NCBI RefSeq assembly: GCF_016907255.1
Contig: NZ_JAFBBQ010000001.1
Span: 1,798,001 to 1,862,000 of the forward strand
Reading direction: 5' to 3'
Source of the DNA: Microbacterium keratanolyticum
GTDB lineage: Bacteria > Actinomycetota > Actinomycetes > Actinomycetales > Microbacteriaceae
DNA: 64,000 nucleotides
The notes beneath the pieces were generated by a model, which did no database searches, was not told the origin of the DNA, and was given only the letters and a program-made list of their open reading frames with translations. Shown piece by piece: positions 16,366-29,983 of the stretch. The translations under genes and the position numbers were made by a program. Position 1 is the stretch's first letter. Every line of letters begins with the position of its first letter.

Positions 16366-17157
16366 ATGACTGAATTGAATGACCCGAAGCCCCTGACCGG
16401 TTGGCGCGTGCTTGTTCCGCGCGGTGGTCCCTGGGGCGATGGTGTTGCGGCCAGCCTGCGCGCGCAGGGCGCGGTTCCGGTTGTCGCGCCGCTCATCAAC
16501 TTCGCGCCCACGACCGACCAGGGTGCTCTCGATGAGGCGCTGGTTCGTCTTTCCGAGGGGGCGTTCGACTGGTTGACGGTCACGAGTGCGACGACGGTCG
16601 ACGTGCTGTTCGCGCACCGCGCGGTCATCCCTGCGAGCACGAAGGTCGCCGCCGTCGGCGAGACGACCGCCGCAGCGCTGCAGGCTGTCGGCTACAAGGT
16701 CGACCTCGTTCCCGAGACCGACAACTCCGCCGCGGGTATGGCCCAGCAGCTCATCGCACTGGAGGCGGAGCCGCGGCAGATCCTGACCCTCCGCAGCGAG
16801 ATCGCCAAGCCCGTCCTGACGCAGTCGCTCATCGACGCGGGGCACCACGTCGAGAGCGTCGTCGCCTACCGCACGGTCGGTGTCCCTGTGACCGAGCGCA
16901 TCCTGCGGGATGTCTCGAACGGCCGGATCAACGCGATCCTCGTCACGAGCGGTTCGGTCGCCGAGCAGGTCCGCGAGCAGTTCCCGGAGATTCCCGACAC
17001 GACGCTTCTCGCCGCGATCGGTCCCCGCACCGCGCAGGACGCGCTGAACGCCGGCCTGTCGGTGTCGGTCGTCGCCGACCGGCAGACGGTCGATGCGCTG
17101 ATCGAGGCGGTCTCCACCTTCACGCTTCCGCACGCCTCGGACGAATTCGCACCGTGA
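16366..17157 (+). CDS. hemD: Uroporphyrinogen-III synthase
   Basis: The 263-residue protein closes and isomerises hydroxymethylbilane to uroporphyrinogen III. Seen: two Rossmann-like halves, with [10 protein letters not shown] at the start, [33 protein letters not shown] and the final [18 protein letters not shown]. Sequence conservation in this family is low, but its position between hemC and hemB supports the call. The hemB GTG overlaps its stop (GTGA). Confidence 0.92.
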   Translation: MTELNDPKPLTGWRVLVPRGGPWGDGVAASLRAQGAVPVVAPLINFAPTTDQGALDEALVRLSEGAFDWLTVTSATTVDVLFAHRAVIPASTKVAAVGETTAAALQAVGYKVDLVPETDNSAAGMAQQLIALEAEPRQILTLRSEIAKPVLTQSLIDAGHHVESVVAYRTVGVPVTERILRDVSNGRINAILVTSGSVAEQVREQFPEIPDTTLLAAIGPRTAQDALNAGLSVSVVADRQTVDALIEAVSTFTLPHASDEFAP

Positions 17158-18155
17158 CCGGTTCCTTCCCCGACGCGCGTCTGCGTCGGCTGCGTCAGTC
17201 GCCCGCCGTGCGGAACCTCGCACGCGAAACCGATCTGCTGCCGCGTCAGCTCGTGCAGCCGCTCTTCGTGCGCGAGGGCATCACCGAGCCCACTCCCATC
17301 GGCTCGATGCCGGGTGTCCTCCAGCACTCGCTCGACTCTCTGCGGCGCGCGAGTGTCGATGCCGCAGCGGCGGGCGTGGGCGGCATCATGCTGTTCGGCG
17401 TCCCCGCGGTGCGTGACCCGCTGGGCTCCGGAGCGGATGACCCGCAGGGCATCCTGAACCTCGCGACGGCCGCGGTGGCATCCGAGGTGGGAACAGCGCT
17501 CGTGGTGCAGACGGATCTGTGCCTGGACGAGTTCACCGATCACGGGCACTGCGGTGTGCTCGGCGCCCCCGACGCATCCGGAACCCCCACGGTCGACAAC
17601 GACGCGACTCTCGAACGCTATGTCGCGATGGCCCTTGCGCAGGCAGAGGCCGGTTCGCAGCTGCTCGGGCTGTCGGGGATGATGGATGGCCAGGTCGCCG
17701 CCGTGCGCCATGCGCTTGACGCCGCGGGCCACACTCAGACGTTGCTGCTCGCCTACGCCGCGAAGTACGCGAGCGCGTTCTACGGACCCTTCCGTGAGGC
17801 TGTCGACTCGCAGCTCTCGGGCGACCGCCGCACGTACCAGCTCGACCCCGCGAACCGCCGTGAAGGCGTGCGCGAGGCGCTGTTCGATGAGGCCGAGGGG
17901 GCCGACATCGTGATGGTGAAGCCCGCGATGTCGTTCCTCGATGTCCTTCGTGAGGTCCGCGACGCCGTGAGCATCCCGGTCTGGGCGTACCAGGTGTCCG
18001 GAGAGTACGCGATGATCGAGGCGGCCGCCGCCAACGGATGGATTGACCGACGCGGAGCCGTGCTCGAGTCTCTTCTCTCGATCCGCCGGGCCGGTGCGGA
18101 TGCTGTTCTGACGTACTGGGCGACCGAAGCTGCCGGCCTTCTGCGCGATCGCTGA
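17154..18155 (+). CDS. hemB: Delta-aminolevulinic acid dehydratase (porphobilinogen synthase)
   Basis: The 333-residue enzyme joins two 5-aminolevulinates to porphobilinogen. Seen: metal-site segment [14 protein letters not shown] with Cys123, Asp125 and Cys133, [15 protein letters not shown] with one Schiff-base lysine, and [10 protein letters not shown] with the second. The metal loop mixes Cys and Asp where classical zinc enzymes have three Cys. GTG start, coupled to hemD. Confidence 0.96.
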   Translation: MTGSFPDARLRRLRQSPAVRNLARETDLLPRQLVQPLFVREGITEPTPIGSMPGVLQHSLDSLRRASVDAAAAGVGGIMLFGVPAVRDPLGSGADDPQGILNLATAAVASEVGTALVVQTDLCLDEFTDHGHCGVLGAPDASGTPTVDNDATLERYVAMALAQAEAGSQLLGLSGMMDGQVAAVRHALDAAGHTQTLLLAYAAKYASAFYGPFREAVDSQLSGDRRTYQLDPANRREGVREALFDEAEGADIVMVKPAMSFLDVLREVRDAVSIPVWAYQVSGEYAMIEAAAANGWIDRRGAVLESLLSIRRAGADAVLTYWATEAAGLLRDR

Positions 18156-18170
18156 ACCAAGGAGTGTGCG

Positions 18171-19490
<1,320 letters not shown>

Positions 19491-19510
19491 TCTCACGCGG
19501 AAACGACAGC

Positions 19511-19550
19511 GCGCAGCATCCTGAGCCCTGTTTTTTCGCGGATGCTGCGC
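19511..19550 (+). terminator. Hairpin after hemL
   Basis: GCGCAGCATCC (19511-19521) and GGATGCTGCGC (19540-19550) pair perfectly over 11 bases. The loop holds six T residues rather than a T-tract after the stem, so it is an atypical intrinsic terminator at the end of the heme cluster. Confidence 0.6.
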
Positions 19551-19628
19551 GAGGCAGGACAAGGATCGTTGCCGTCCTGTGAGGTTGTCACAGTCACACG
19601 GTGTGCGTCGCACTGGCAGACTTGACCC

Positions 19629-20081
19629 ATGGTGACCCTGCTGTTGGATCGGACGCAGCTCGAGGTGGTGCTCTCACCCATCGAGCGCGTGGCAGCCTTC
19701 CACCGCGAGAACCTGCGCATCGATCGCGAGTCGATCGTGAAGGTTCAGCTCACCGACGACGCCTGGACCTGGCTGCGCGGAGTCGCAAGCCCCGGTACCC
19801 ACATCCCCGGCGTTCTCGCCGCGGGCACGTGGAAGTCGGCCACCGGCGAAGACTTCGTATTCATCCGCCGGCGGCGCCCCAGCGTCATCATCGACCTGGA
19901 GAACTGCGAGTACGACCGTCTGATCTTCACCACGCGCAACGGGCTCGCCCTCACGCAGGCGCTGCGCCTCGACGTCGCAGAAGAGCCGACCGACGTTGTC
20001 GAGATCGCCGCGACCGGGGCGATCCCCGTGACCACTCCGTCGAAGCGCCGCAAGACGACTCCGGTCGTCCGCCCCGTCTGA
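19629..20081 (+). CDS. Conserved hypothetical protein (150 aa)
   Basis: The protein is mostly beta-strand-like (LLLDRTQLEVVLSPIERV, DFVFIRRRRPSVIIDL, RLIFTTRNGLAL) with a basic disordered tail. The sequence suggests a pleckstrin-like or small barrel fold, but I do not recognise a family with confidence. No good ribosome site precedes the ATG, so it may be leaderless. It converges with the acidic-tailed ABC gene across a shared terminator. Confidence 0.7.
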   Translation: MVTLLLDRTQLEVVLSPIERVAAFHRENLRIDRESIVKVQLTDDAWTWLRGVASPGTHIPGVLAAGTWKSATGEDFVFIRRRRPSVIIDLENCEYDRLIFTTRNGLALTQALRLDVAEEPTDVVEIAATGAIPVTTPSKRRKTTPVVRPV

Positions 20082-20086
20082 CGCAG

Positions 20087-20123
20087 AAAGCGCCTCATCG
20101 GCTCGGAGTCGATGAGGCGCTTT
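20087..20123. terminator. Bidirectional terminator
   Basis: A perfect 14-base stem AAAGCGCCTCATCG (20087-20100) / CGATGAGGCGCTTT (20110-20123) with a 9-base loop lies between two convergent genes. A-rich and T-rich ends on the two sides allow use on both strands. Confidence 0.85.
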
Positions 20124-20139
20124 GCTGTCTGGGTGCGGT

Positions 20140-22812
<2,673 letters not shown>

Positions 22813-22987
22813 TCGGGGCCTTTCCACTCGCGGGTGTGTCACCCTATCTTGTCGGAACCCGGTGGAAAACGTGGTTTCTCCCGGTGCATTTCGCCTGATT
22901 GCACCGCTCTATGACGTCCGAGAGGGCGGTTCTCGGACACGATGCAGGAATCGGATGCGGCGGGCGCCCGCAGCACCCCGGGGTAAC

Positions 22988-24088
22988 GTGACTCTCGTGA
23001 CCGCTGCTGCTGACGCCCGTGACCGCTCGCCCGTTTCCGCTCCTCGGGTGCTCACTCGTGCTGAGGGCTCGCTGGGGCGCATCACGCTGAACCGGCCGGA
23101 GGCGCTCAATGCCCTGGACATCGGGATGATCCGCGCGTTGCGCGACGCGCTGGACGCGTGGCGCGATGACACCGACGTGCAGCTGGTGTACATCGACGGT
23201 GCGGGCGAACGTGGGCTGTGCGCCGGGGGCGACGTGCGCGCCCTCTATGACTACGTGCGTGCCGGGCAGGCAGAGGACGCCGCGCAGTTCTTCCGGGAGG
23301 AGTACGCGCTCAACGCGGCGATCGCCGAGTACCCGAAGCCGATCGTCACGATCGCCGACGGCATCACGATGGGCGGTGGCATCGGCGTCGCCGGGCACGC
23401 GACGATCCGCATCGTGACGGAACGCTCGAAGCTCGCGATGCCCGAGACGCGCATCGGCTTCACCCCGGATGTGGGCGGCACTCGTCTGCTCGCCCAGGCC
23501 CCGGGGCGACTAGGCGAGTACTTCGCGATGACCGGCCGCACCATGACCGCCTCGGACGCTCTCTACATGGGCTTCGCCGATTACTACGTGCCCTCCGAGA
23601 ACCTGGAGGCGCTGCGCGAGGCGCTCGCCTTCCGCGCCGATCCGGCCGGGCCCGCCGAGATCGTGCTGCTGTTCGATGAGACTCCGGATGCCTCGCCGCT
23701 GGCGCAGGCCCGCGCCGAGTGGATCGATGAGGCCTTCGCTGCGGGGTCGCCTGCCGAGATCGTGGAGCGACTGCGGGAATCGACCGCGGATGATGCATCC
23801 GCAGCCGTCGACCTGCTTGGCGAGCTCTCGCCCACCGGAGTCGCCGTCACGCTCGACGCGGTGCGCGAGGCGCGGGAGCTGCCGACGCTGCGCGACGCGC
23901 TCGAGGGGGAGTACCGCCGGGTGATGTGGTTCGTGCAGCAGCATCCGGATCTCGTCGAGGGAATCCGCGCGCAGCTGGTCGACAAGGACCGCGATCCGAA
24001 GTGGCAGCCGGCGACGATCGCTGAGCTCGCTGCAGATGCCGGTGCCGGAGCGCGTTCGTTCGTGCCGGCGCTCCCGCTCTGGGACTGA
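22988..24088 (+). CDS. 3-hydroxyisobutyryl-CoA hydrolase (crotonase fold)
   Basis: The 366-residue protein is of the enoyl-CoA hydratase/isomerase family, 3-hydroxyisobutyryl-CoA hydrolase type, in valine degradation. Seen: LGRITLNRPEALNALD, the oxyanion segment RGLCAGGDVRALYDY, DGITMGGGIGVAGHA, PETRIGFTPDVGGTRLL and the C-terminal extension (EYRRVMWFVQQHPDLVEGIRAQL) that separates hydrolases from hydratases. Start GTG at 22988; a second GTG at 22997 is possible. It would complete the valine genes near 59-63 kb, although it is 36 kb away. Confidence 0.88.
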   Translation: MTLVTAAADARDRSPVSAPRVLTRAEGSLGRITLNRPEALNALDIGMIRALRDALDAWRDDTDVQLVYIDGAGERGLCAGGDVRALYDYVRAGQAEDAAQFFREEYALNAAIAEYPKPIVTIADGITMGGGIGVAGHATIRIVTERSKLAMPETRIGFTPDVGGTRLLAQAPGRLGEYFAMTGRTMTASDALYMGFADYYVPSENLEALREALAFRADPAGPAEIVLLFDETPDASPLAQARAEWIDEAFAAGSPAEIVERLRESTADDASAAVDLLGELSPTGVAVTLDAVREARELPTLRDALEGEYRRVMWFVQQHPDLVEGIRAQLVDKDRDPKWQPATIAELAADAGAGARSFVPALPLWD

Positions 24089-24249
24089 ACTGCGGGAATA
24101 GGGCACGCCGATCCGGCGTTGCGAAGCATGCACATCGTTTCGCTGACAGCGAAGGTTTACCTTCTCCATAGGCGAATGTCGGTGGTGCGTGGCACCCTAT
24201 GTCGTGGCCATTTTTCGGCCCGCCGAATGCTGATTGAGGAAGTGCGCTC

Positions 24250-25977
24250 GTGCTCGCCAAACTTCTCGTCCGATATCTCACGCGATACCGATGGTTGCTC
24301 CTCGCCGTTCTGGTCTTCCAGTTCGCGAGTGCCATGGCATCGCTCTACCTTCCCCGCTTGAACGCCGACATCATCGACAAGGGCGTAGCCGTCGCCGACA
24401 TCGGCTACATCTGGTCGCACGGCGCATTCATGCTGATGATCTCGCTCGGTCAGATCATCGCGTCGATCATCGCGACCTACTTCGCGGCTCGCGCCGCGAT
24501 GGGCGCAGGGCGCGACATCCGCGCTGACGTGTTCTCGCGCGTGAGCGGCTTCTCCGAGCGTGAGGTCTCGCAGTTCGGTGCCGGCTCCCTGATCACTCGC
24601 AACACGAACGACGTGCAGCAGGTGCAGATGCTCGCCATGATGGGCGCGACGATGTTCGTCACCGCGCCGCTGCTCGCCATCGGCGGCATCATCATGGCCG
24701 TGCAGACGAACGTCGGACTGAGCTGGCTCATCGCCGTCTCGGTGCCCGCGCTGCTCATCGTCGCGGTCATCATCATCGGTCGCATGGTGCCTCTGTTCCG
24801 CTCGAACCAGAAGAAGCTCGACAGTGTGAACCGCATCATGCGCGAGCAGCTCACGGGTGTGCGCGTGGTTCGCGCCTTCGTGCGCGAGCGCATCGAAGAA
24901 GACCGATTCCGCGACGCCAACACCGACCTCATGATCCTCGGTCGCAAGATCGGCTCGCTGTTCGTGCTGCTCTTCCCCCTGTTCATGCTGATCCTCAACG
25001 TCACGATCGTCTCGGTGATCTGGTTCGGCGGCATCGAGATCAACAACGGCGGCGTCCAGGTCGGCACGCTCTTCGCCTTCATGCAGTACATCGGTCAGAT
25101 CATGATGGGCGTCATCATGTCGAGCTTCATGGCGATGATGATCCCGCGTGCGGCCGTGTCGGCCGAGCGTGTGGGCGAGGTGCTGGACGCGACCTCGAGC
25201 ATGGAGCGCCCCGAGCACGGCGTCACCGCGTTCCCGACGCCGGGGGCTGTGGCCTTCGACAACGTCGAGTTCACCTACCCGGGTGCGGAGGCACCGGTGC
25301 TCACCGGCATCACCTTCGAGGCCGCTCCCGGAGAGACGGTCGCGATCGTCGGTTCGACAGGTTCGGGCAAGACGACGCTGGTCTCTCTGATTCCGCGACT
25401 GTTCGATGTGACGGGCGGCGCCGTGCGCGTCGGTGGCGTCGATGCACGTGAAGCCGACGTCGACGCGCTGTGGAAGAGCATCGGGCTCGTGCCGCAGCGG
25501 CCGTTCCTGTTCACCGGCACCGTGGCGTCGAACCTGCGGTACGGCCGGGAAGACGCGACCGACGAAGAGCTCTGGGCCGCGCTCGAGATCGCCCAGGGGC
25601 GTGACTTCGTCGAAGAGATGCCCGACGGCCTGTACACGCGCATCGCCCAGGGCGGAACGAACGTCTCCGGCGGTCAGCGTCAGCGTCTCGCGATCGCCCG
25701 TGCGATCGTGCACCAGCCCGAGATCCTCGTCTTCGACGATTCGTTCTCGGCGCTCGACCTCACGACCGACGCGAGACTGCGGCAAGCGCTGTGGAGGGAA
25801 TTGCCCGACGTCACCAAGATCGTCGTCGCCCAGCGCGTCTCGACGATCACGGATGCCGATCGCATCGTCGTGATCGAAGACGGCACGCTCGCCGGCGTCG
25901 GCACGCACGAGGAGCTGCTCGCCACGAACAAGACCTATCAGGAGATCGTCGAGTCGCAGCTGGGGGTGGACGCATGA
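24250..25977 (+). CDS. ABC exporter half-transporter, degenerate-site subunit
   Basis: The 575-residue protein has about six N-terminal membrane segments and a C-terminal ATPase: Walker A GSTGSGKTTL, signature VSGGQRQRL, Walker B ILVFDDSFSALD and a Q where the switch His normally is (VVAQRVSTI). Asp replaces the catalytic Glu after Walker B, which marks the degenerate nucleotide site of heterodimeric exporters. It overlaps the next gene (ATGA at 25974-25977), its likely partner. Substrate unknown; this family includes multidrug exporters. Confidence 0.9.
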   Translation: MLAKLLVRYLTRYRWLLLAVLVFQFASAMASLYLPRLNADIIDKGVAVADIGYIWSHGAFMLMISLGQIIASIIATYFAARAAMGAGRDIRADVFSRVSGFSEREVSQFGAGSLITRNTNDVQQVQMLAMMGATMFVTAPLLAIGGIIMAVQTNVGLSWLIAVSVPALLIVAVIIIGRMVPLFRSNQKKLDSVNRIMREQLTGVRVVRAFVRERIEEDRFRDANTDLMILGRKIGSLFVLLFPLFMLILNVTIVSVIWFGGIEINNGGVQVGTLFAFMQYIGQIMMGVIMSSFMAMMIPRAAVSAERVGEVLDATSSMERPEHGVTAFPTPGAVAFDNVEFTYPGAEAPVLTGITFEAAPGETVAIVGSTGSGKTTLVSLIPRLFDVTGGAVRVGGVDAREADVDALWKSIGLVPQRPFLFTGTVASNLRYGREDATDEELWAALEIAQGRDFVEEMPDGLYTRIAQGGTNVSGGQRQRLAIARAIVHQPEILVFDDSFSALDLTTDARLRQALWRELPDVTKIVVAQRVSTITDADRIVVIEDGTLAGVGTHEELLATNKTYQEIVESQLGVDA

Positions 25978-28211
25978 GCGAGAACGCCAAGGCTGAGAAG
26001 AAGGCCGCGCGGCGCGAGCGCATGGCGGCAGCCCGCGCCGGCTCCGGAGCCACGGTTCCCGCGGTCCCCCTGACCGCCGCCGAGCTGGAAGAAGCCGAGC
26101 TCGCCGAGAAGGCGCGCCTCGAGGGCGGCAGCATGTTCGACGGCCCCGCCCCTGGCAAGGCCGATCACTTCGGACCGAGCTTCAAGCGGATGATCGGGCT
26201 GCTGAAGCCCTCCGCATGGTGGTTCGGCTTCGTGTCCCTGCTCGGCGCCATCGGCGTGGTGCTGGCCGTGATCGCACCGAAGATCCTCGGCGAGGCGACG
26301 AACATCGTCTACGAGGGCTTCATGTCCAACGTGCTGGCCTCGGGTCTGCCCAAGGGGACGCCCGGCTTCCCCGACGGCGTGCCCGGTCTTCCCGAGGGAA
26401 TGACGCAGGCGCAGGTCGTCGAGATGCTCCGCTCCGCGGGGCAAGACGACTTCGCCAACATGATCGGCGCGATGAAGGACTTCACGGTCGGCGCCGGCGT
26501 CGACCTGGAAGCCCTGCGCTGGATCATCATCGCGGTGCTCGCGATCTACGTCGCGTCGGCGTTGCTCAGCTGGATCCAGGGCTACGTCATCAACGTGATC
26601 ATGGTCCGCACCATGTGGCGCCTGCGCGAAGACGTCGAGGCGAAGATCAACCGTCTTCCCCTGTCGTACTTCGACAAGGTGCAGCGTGGTGAGCTGATCT
26701 CGCGCGTCACGAACGACATCGACAACATCACGCAGACCATGCAGCAGTCGCTGTCCGGCGCACTCACCGCGGTTCTCACGGTCGTCGGCGTCCTGATCAT
26801 GATGTTCTCGATCTCGTGGCAGCTGGCCCTGGTCGCCCTGGTGTCTCTGCCGCTCATGGGCGTCATCTTCGGCATCATCGGTCCGCGTTCGCAGAAGGCC
26901 TTCGGCCTGCAGTGGCGAAAGGTCGGTCGCCTCAACGCCCGCGTCGAAGAGGCGTTCTCGGGTCACGCGCTCGTGAAGGTGTTCGGACGCGAGAAGGAAG
27001 CCCTCGAGAGCTTCCAGCACGAGAACGACGAGCTCTTCGAGGCGAGCTTCAAGGCGCAGTTCCTCTCGGGCATCATCATGCCCGCGATGACCTTCGTCGG
27101 AAACCTCACCTACGTCGGCATCGCCGTGCTCGGTGGCCTCATGGTCGCCGGCGGCAACCTGCGCCTGGGTGACGTTCAGGCGTTCATCCAGTATTCGCAG
27201 CAGTTCAGCCAGCCGCTGAGCGAGCTGGGCGGCATGGCAGCGGTCGTGCAGTCGGGTACCGCATCGGCCGAGCGCGTGTTCGACTTCCTCGACTCCGAGG
27301 AACAGGACGCGGATGCCGAGAACGCGCCGACTGTGACAGGTGGCCGTGGCGTCATCGAGTTCGAACACGTCGAGTTCGCGTACGATCCTGCGCGTCCGCT
27401 CATCCGCGACCTCTCGTTCCGGGTCGAACCGGGGCAGACCGTCGCGATCGTCGGACCGACGGGGGCGGGCAAGACCACGCTCGTCAACCTGATCATGCGG
27501 TTCTACGAACTGAACGGCGGGCGCATCCTGCTCGACGGGCAGGACATCTCCGAGATGACCCGCCACGACCTGCGTTCGCGCACGGGCATGGTGCTGCAGG
27601 ACCCGTGGCTGTTCGCGGGCAGCATCCGTGACAACATCCGGTACGGCAACGAGGCGGCCAGCGACGAGGAGATCCAGCAGGCTGCCGCGGCGACATACGT
27701 CGATCGCTTCGTGCACTCGCTGCCCGAGGGGTACGACACGGTCCTCGAAGAGGACGCCTCGAACGTCTCGGCCGGCGAGCGCCAGCTCATCACGATCGCG
27801 CGCGCGTTCGCGTCGCAGCCCTCGATCCTCATCCTCGATGAGGCCACGAGCGCCGTCGACACCCGCACCGAACTGCTGCTGCAGCACGCCATGGCGGCGC
27901 TGCGAGAGGGCCGTACATCCTTCGTGATCGCGCACCGTCTGTCGACGATCCGCGACGCCGACCTCATCCTCGTGATGGAGCACGGCGACATCGTCGAGAA
28001 GGGCAACCACGAAGAGCTCATCGCCGCGAAGGGCGCCTACTGGCGTCTGTACCAGTCGCAGTTCGAGCAGGCGTCCGATGTCGAAGATCCGCTCACGGAG
28101 TCGGCACCGGTTCTGGTCGCAGGCGACGCGGTCGATGTCGAGCAAGTCGGGGTCGCCGCCTCTGAGACGTCCCCATCCGGCGGCAGGGGCGAGAGCCCGA
28201 CCGGCGCCTGA
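25974..28211 (+). CDS. ABC exporter half-transporter, catalytic-site subunit
   Basis: The 745-residue protein has a charged N-terminal ~75 residues, a membrane domain with a Gly/Pro-rich loop (GTPGFPDGVPGLPEG), and an ATPase with Walker A GPTGAGKTTL, Walker B ILILDEATSAVD and switch His VIAHRLSTI. Its signature is VSAGERQLI instead of SGGQ. That weakened signature would pair with the Asp-containing Walker B of the upstream subunit, so one ATP site is degenerate and the other intact. A disordered acidic tail of ~40 residues ends the protein. Confidence 0.9.
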   Translation: MSENAKAEKKAARRERMAAARAGSGATVPAVPLTAAELEEAELAEKARLEGGSMFDGPAPGKADHFGPSFKRMIGLLKPSAWWFGFVSLLGAIGVVLAVIAPKILGEATNIVYEGFMSNVLASGLPKGTPGFPDGVPGLPEGMTQAQVVEMLRSAGQDDFANMIGAMKDFTVGAGVDLEALRWIIIAVLAIYVASALLSWIQGYVINVIMVRTMWRLREDVEAKINRLPLSYFDKVQRGELISRVTNDIDNITQTMQQSLSGALTAVLTVVGVLIMMFSISWQLALVALVSLPLMGVIFGIIGPRSQKAFGLQWRKVGRLNARVEEAFSGHALVKVFGREKEALESFQHENDELFEASFKAQFLSGIIMPAMTFVGNLTYVGIAVLGGLMVAGGNLRLGDVQAFIQYSQQFSQPLSELGGMAAVVQSGTASAERVFDFLDSEEQDADAENAPTVTGGRGVIEFEHVEFAYDPARPLIRDLSFRVEPGQTVAIVGPTGAGKTTLVNLIMRFYELNGGRILLDGQDISEMTRHDLRSRTGMVLQDPWLFAGSIRDNIRYGNEAASDEEIQQAAAATYVDRFVHSLPEGYDTVLEEDASNVSAGERQLITIARAFASQPSILILDEATSAVDTRTELLLQHAMAALREGRTSFVIAHRLSTIRDADLILVMEHGDIVEKGNHEELIAAKGAYWRLYQSQFEQASDVEDPLTESAPVLVAGDAVDVEQVGVAASETSPSGGRGESPTGA

Positions 28212-28233
28212 GCCGCTCCGGCACACACCAACG

Positions 28234-28274
28234 CGACAGCGGGTCCGTCCCTTCGGGGGGCGGACCCGCTGTCG
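28234..28274. terminator. Bidirectional terminator
   Basis: A perfect 14-base stem CGACAGCGGGTCCG (28234-28247) / CGGACCCGCTGTCG (28261-28274) lies between the convergent ABC exporter and carboxypeptidase genes. There is no clear T-tract. Confidence 0.75.
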
Positions 28275-28281
28275 TATGCGG

Positions 28282-29805
28282 CTACTGTGCGTCGATTCCC
28301 AGAAGTTCCAGCGGGTGGGTCAGTCGCCACCAGAAGGAGGGGCCATCGATGTCCTCCGCAAGCTCCGCCGCGACCGTCGTGTCATCGAGGGGGCCCGTGA
28401 CCGTCAGCGACCCCGCATCCGCGCCCTGCGTCCAGTCCTCCCCGAGAGCGTAAGAGCCCGCCGTCGATGCGACCGCACCGTTCCACAGCACGACCCGGGC
28501 ATCCTTCGCAGCGACCACGGGGACCTCCGCGCCCCACATCGTCCGCACCGTGCCCAGCACGTCGCCCTTCGCGACAGTCTGCGGCTGCGCCTTCAGCGCG
28601 GCCTCGACCTCTGTGAACAACGAGCGGCTCGCGGCGACGCGCTGCTCACCATCAGCCTGCCCGAGTACGGACGCGTACACGCGCACGGTCGTCCCATCGA
28701 TCTCGATGTCCTTCGCGGACAGCAGGTTGTAGAGAATGTCCGGATCTTCGCCGATTGTGCCGGTCTTGACACCGATCACGCCCGGATCCTCCAGTACGAG
28801 CTTGTTCGTGTTGGTCACGAGACCCGCACCGGGGATATCCGCCTCCTTGGTCGCCACGATCTCCGCGATGACGGGGTTGCTCTCCGCGAGAGCGGCGAGC
28901 TGCAGGAGCGCGCGCGGCGTCGCCGTGTTGCCCCAGCCGATGCCGGACGGGTTCTCCAGCTGAATGTCGGTGACTCCGCGATCGCGGAGCCACGCCGTTG
29001 CCGCGATCACGAACTCGGAATCGGAACCCCAGATGTCGTCCGACAGGCGATCGGCGTAGTTGTTCGCCGACCCGAGCAGGATGCCCTGGAACAGCTGGTA
29101 CTGAGTGAGCGTCCCGTCAATCGGCACGTCGAGTGCCGACTGGTCATCACGCCGGTAGTCCCAATGGACTTCGCTGTCATTGCTCGTGAACGCGAACGAG
29201 GGTCCCTGCTCACCCAGGCCGAGCGGCATGCGCTCCAGCGCGGCGAGAACCGTGACGACCTTGGTGATCGAGGCCATGGGCGCCGCGTCCTCCGTTGACG
29301 CCACGGCAGAGAGGCCCTCGATCCCCACAGCGGCGCTGCCGACGGCCGGCCACGTGATGGTCGCGAGTGCGGCGGACTCGGGTGCGTAGGTCGCGGCGTC
29401 GATCGTCGGCGCCACCTCGTGTAGGGGCCAGAGCGCCATGGCGGAGGCATAGACGATGCCGGTCGTTGCCAACACGGCGAGCGGCGGCAGGACTCCCGAT
29501 CGCAGGAACGAGCGCCGCGGAGCCCCGGCGGTCAGCGCGGGACCGGCGGCAGCGCCGGTCAGGGGAGCCGGCGGCGTGGGCGTGGAGCCTGCCGCAACGG
29601 CAGCGACGTCGATCCAGCTCAGCGCGGGACGTCCGGCAGAGGCCGGGGCGGTTGCGGGTGGGCCCGCAGGCACGAGGGTCGGCAACTCTCCCGTCTGCTG
29701 CGCGCGCAGCGCGGCGCGGGTCCCGGGAGCATCGGCGCTGGCGGGAGCGTCCATGCGAGGCGCAGCTGCGGGGTCAGCCGCAGCCTCGGGAGTGTCGGTG
29801 GTCAC
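28282..29805 (-). CDS. D-alanyl-D-alanine carboxypeptidase (PBP5-type)
   Basis: The 507-residue protein has a ~100-residue Pro/Ala-rich cytoplasmic N-terminus, one membrane anchor (VLPPLAVLATTGIVYASAMAL), then a class-C-sized penicillin-binding domain. Motifs: SITK with nucleophile Ser179 and Lys182, SAN in LLGSANNYADRL, and KTG in GVKTGTIG. It trims peptidoglycan stem peptides outside the cell. The GTG at 29805 follows AGGACG. The long Pro/Ala-rich start is unlike secreted DacA with a cleaved signal. Confidence 0.88.
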   Translation of the reverse strand: MTTDTPEAAADPAAAPRMDAPASADAPGTRAALRAQQTGELPTLVPAGPPATAPASAGRPALSWIDVAAVAAGSTPTPPAPLTGAAAGPALTAGAPRRSFLRSGVLPPLAVLATTGIVYASAMALWPLHEVAPTIDAATYAPESAALATITWPAVGSAAVGIEGLSAVASTEDAAPMASITKVVTVLAALERMPLGLGEQGPSFAFTSNDSEVHWDYRRDDQSALDVPIDGTLTQYQLFQGILLGSANNYADRLSDDIWGSDSEFVIAATAWLRDRGVTDIQLENPSGIGWGNTATPRALLQLAALAESNPVIAEIVATKEADIPGAGLVTNTNKLVLEDPGVIGVKTGTIGEDPDILYNLLSAKDIEIDGTTVRVYASVLGQADGEQRVAASRSLFTEVEAALKAQPQTVAKGDVLGTVRTMWGAEVPVVAAKDARVVLWNGAVASTAGSYALGEDWTQGADAGSLTVTGPLDDTTVAAELAEDIDGPSFWWRLTHPLELLGIDAQ

Positions 29806-29886
29806 CGTCCTAACGTAATGGACGTGTCCCTTGTGTCGTCTGCACGCGCGGTCTGCGGCCATGCGCGGCGGGATATGATGACCTCA

Positions 29887-29974
29887 ACACCACGGGAGTC
29901 CGGTGATCCGGGCTGAGAGGAAGCGAAAAGCGCTTCGACCGTCGAACCTGATCTGGGTCATGCCAGCGCAGGGA
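29887..29974 (+). promoter_or_regulatory. TPP (thi-box) riboswitch
   Basis: The segment contains the conserved thi elements in order: ACGGGAGTCCGG, GGGCTGAGAGG, a variable stem, GACCGTCGAACCTGATCTGG and GTCATGCCAGCGCAGGGA. The ribosome site GGAGGAG follows at once, so ligand binding could block translation of the ykoE gene. TPP riboswitches repress thiamine synthesis and transport genes when thiamine pyrophosphate is high. Confidence 0.95.
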
Positions 29975-29983
29975 GGAGAAACA

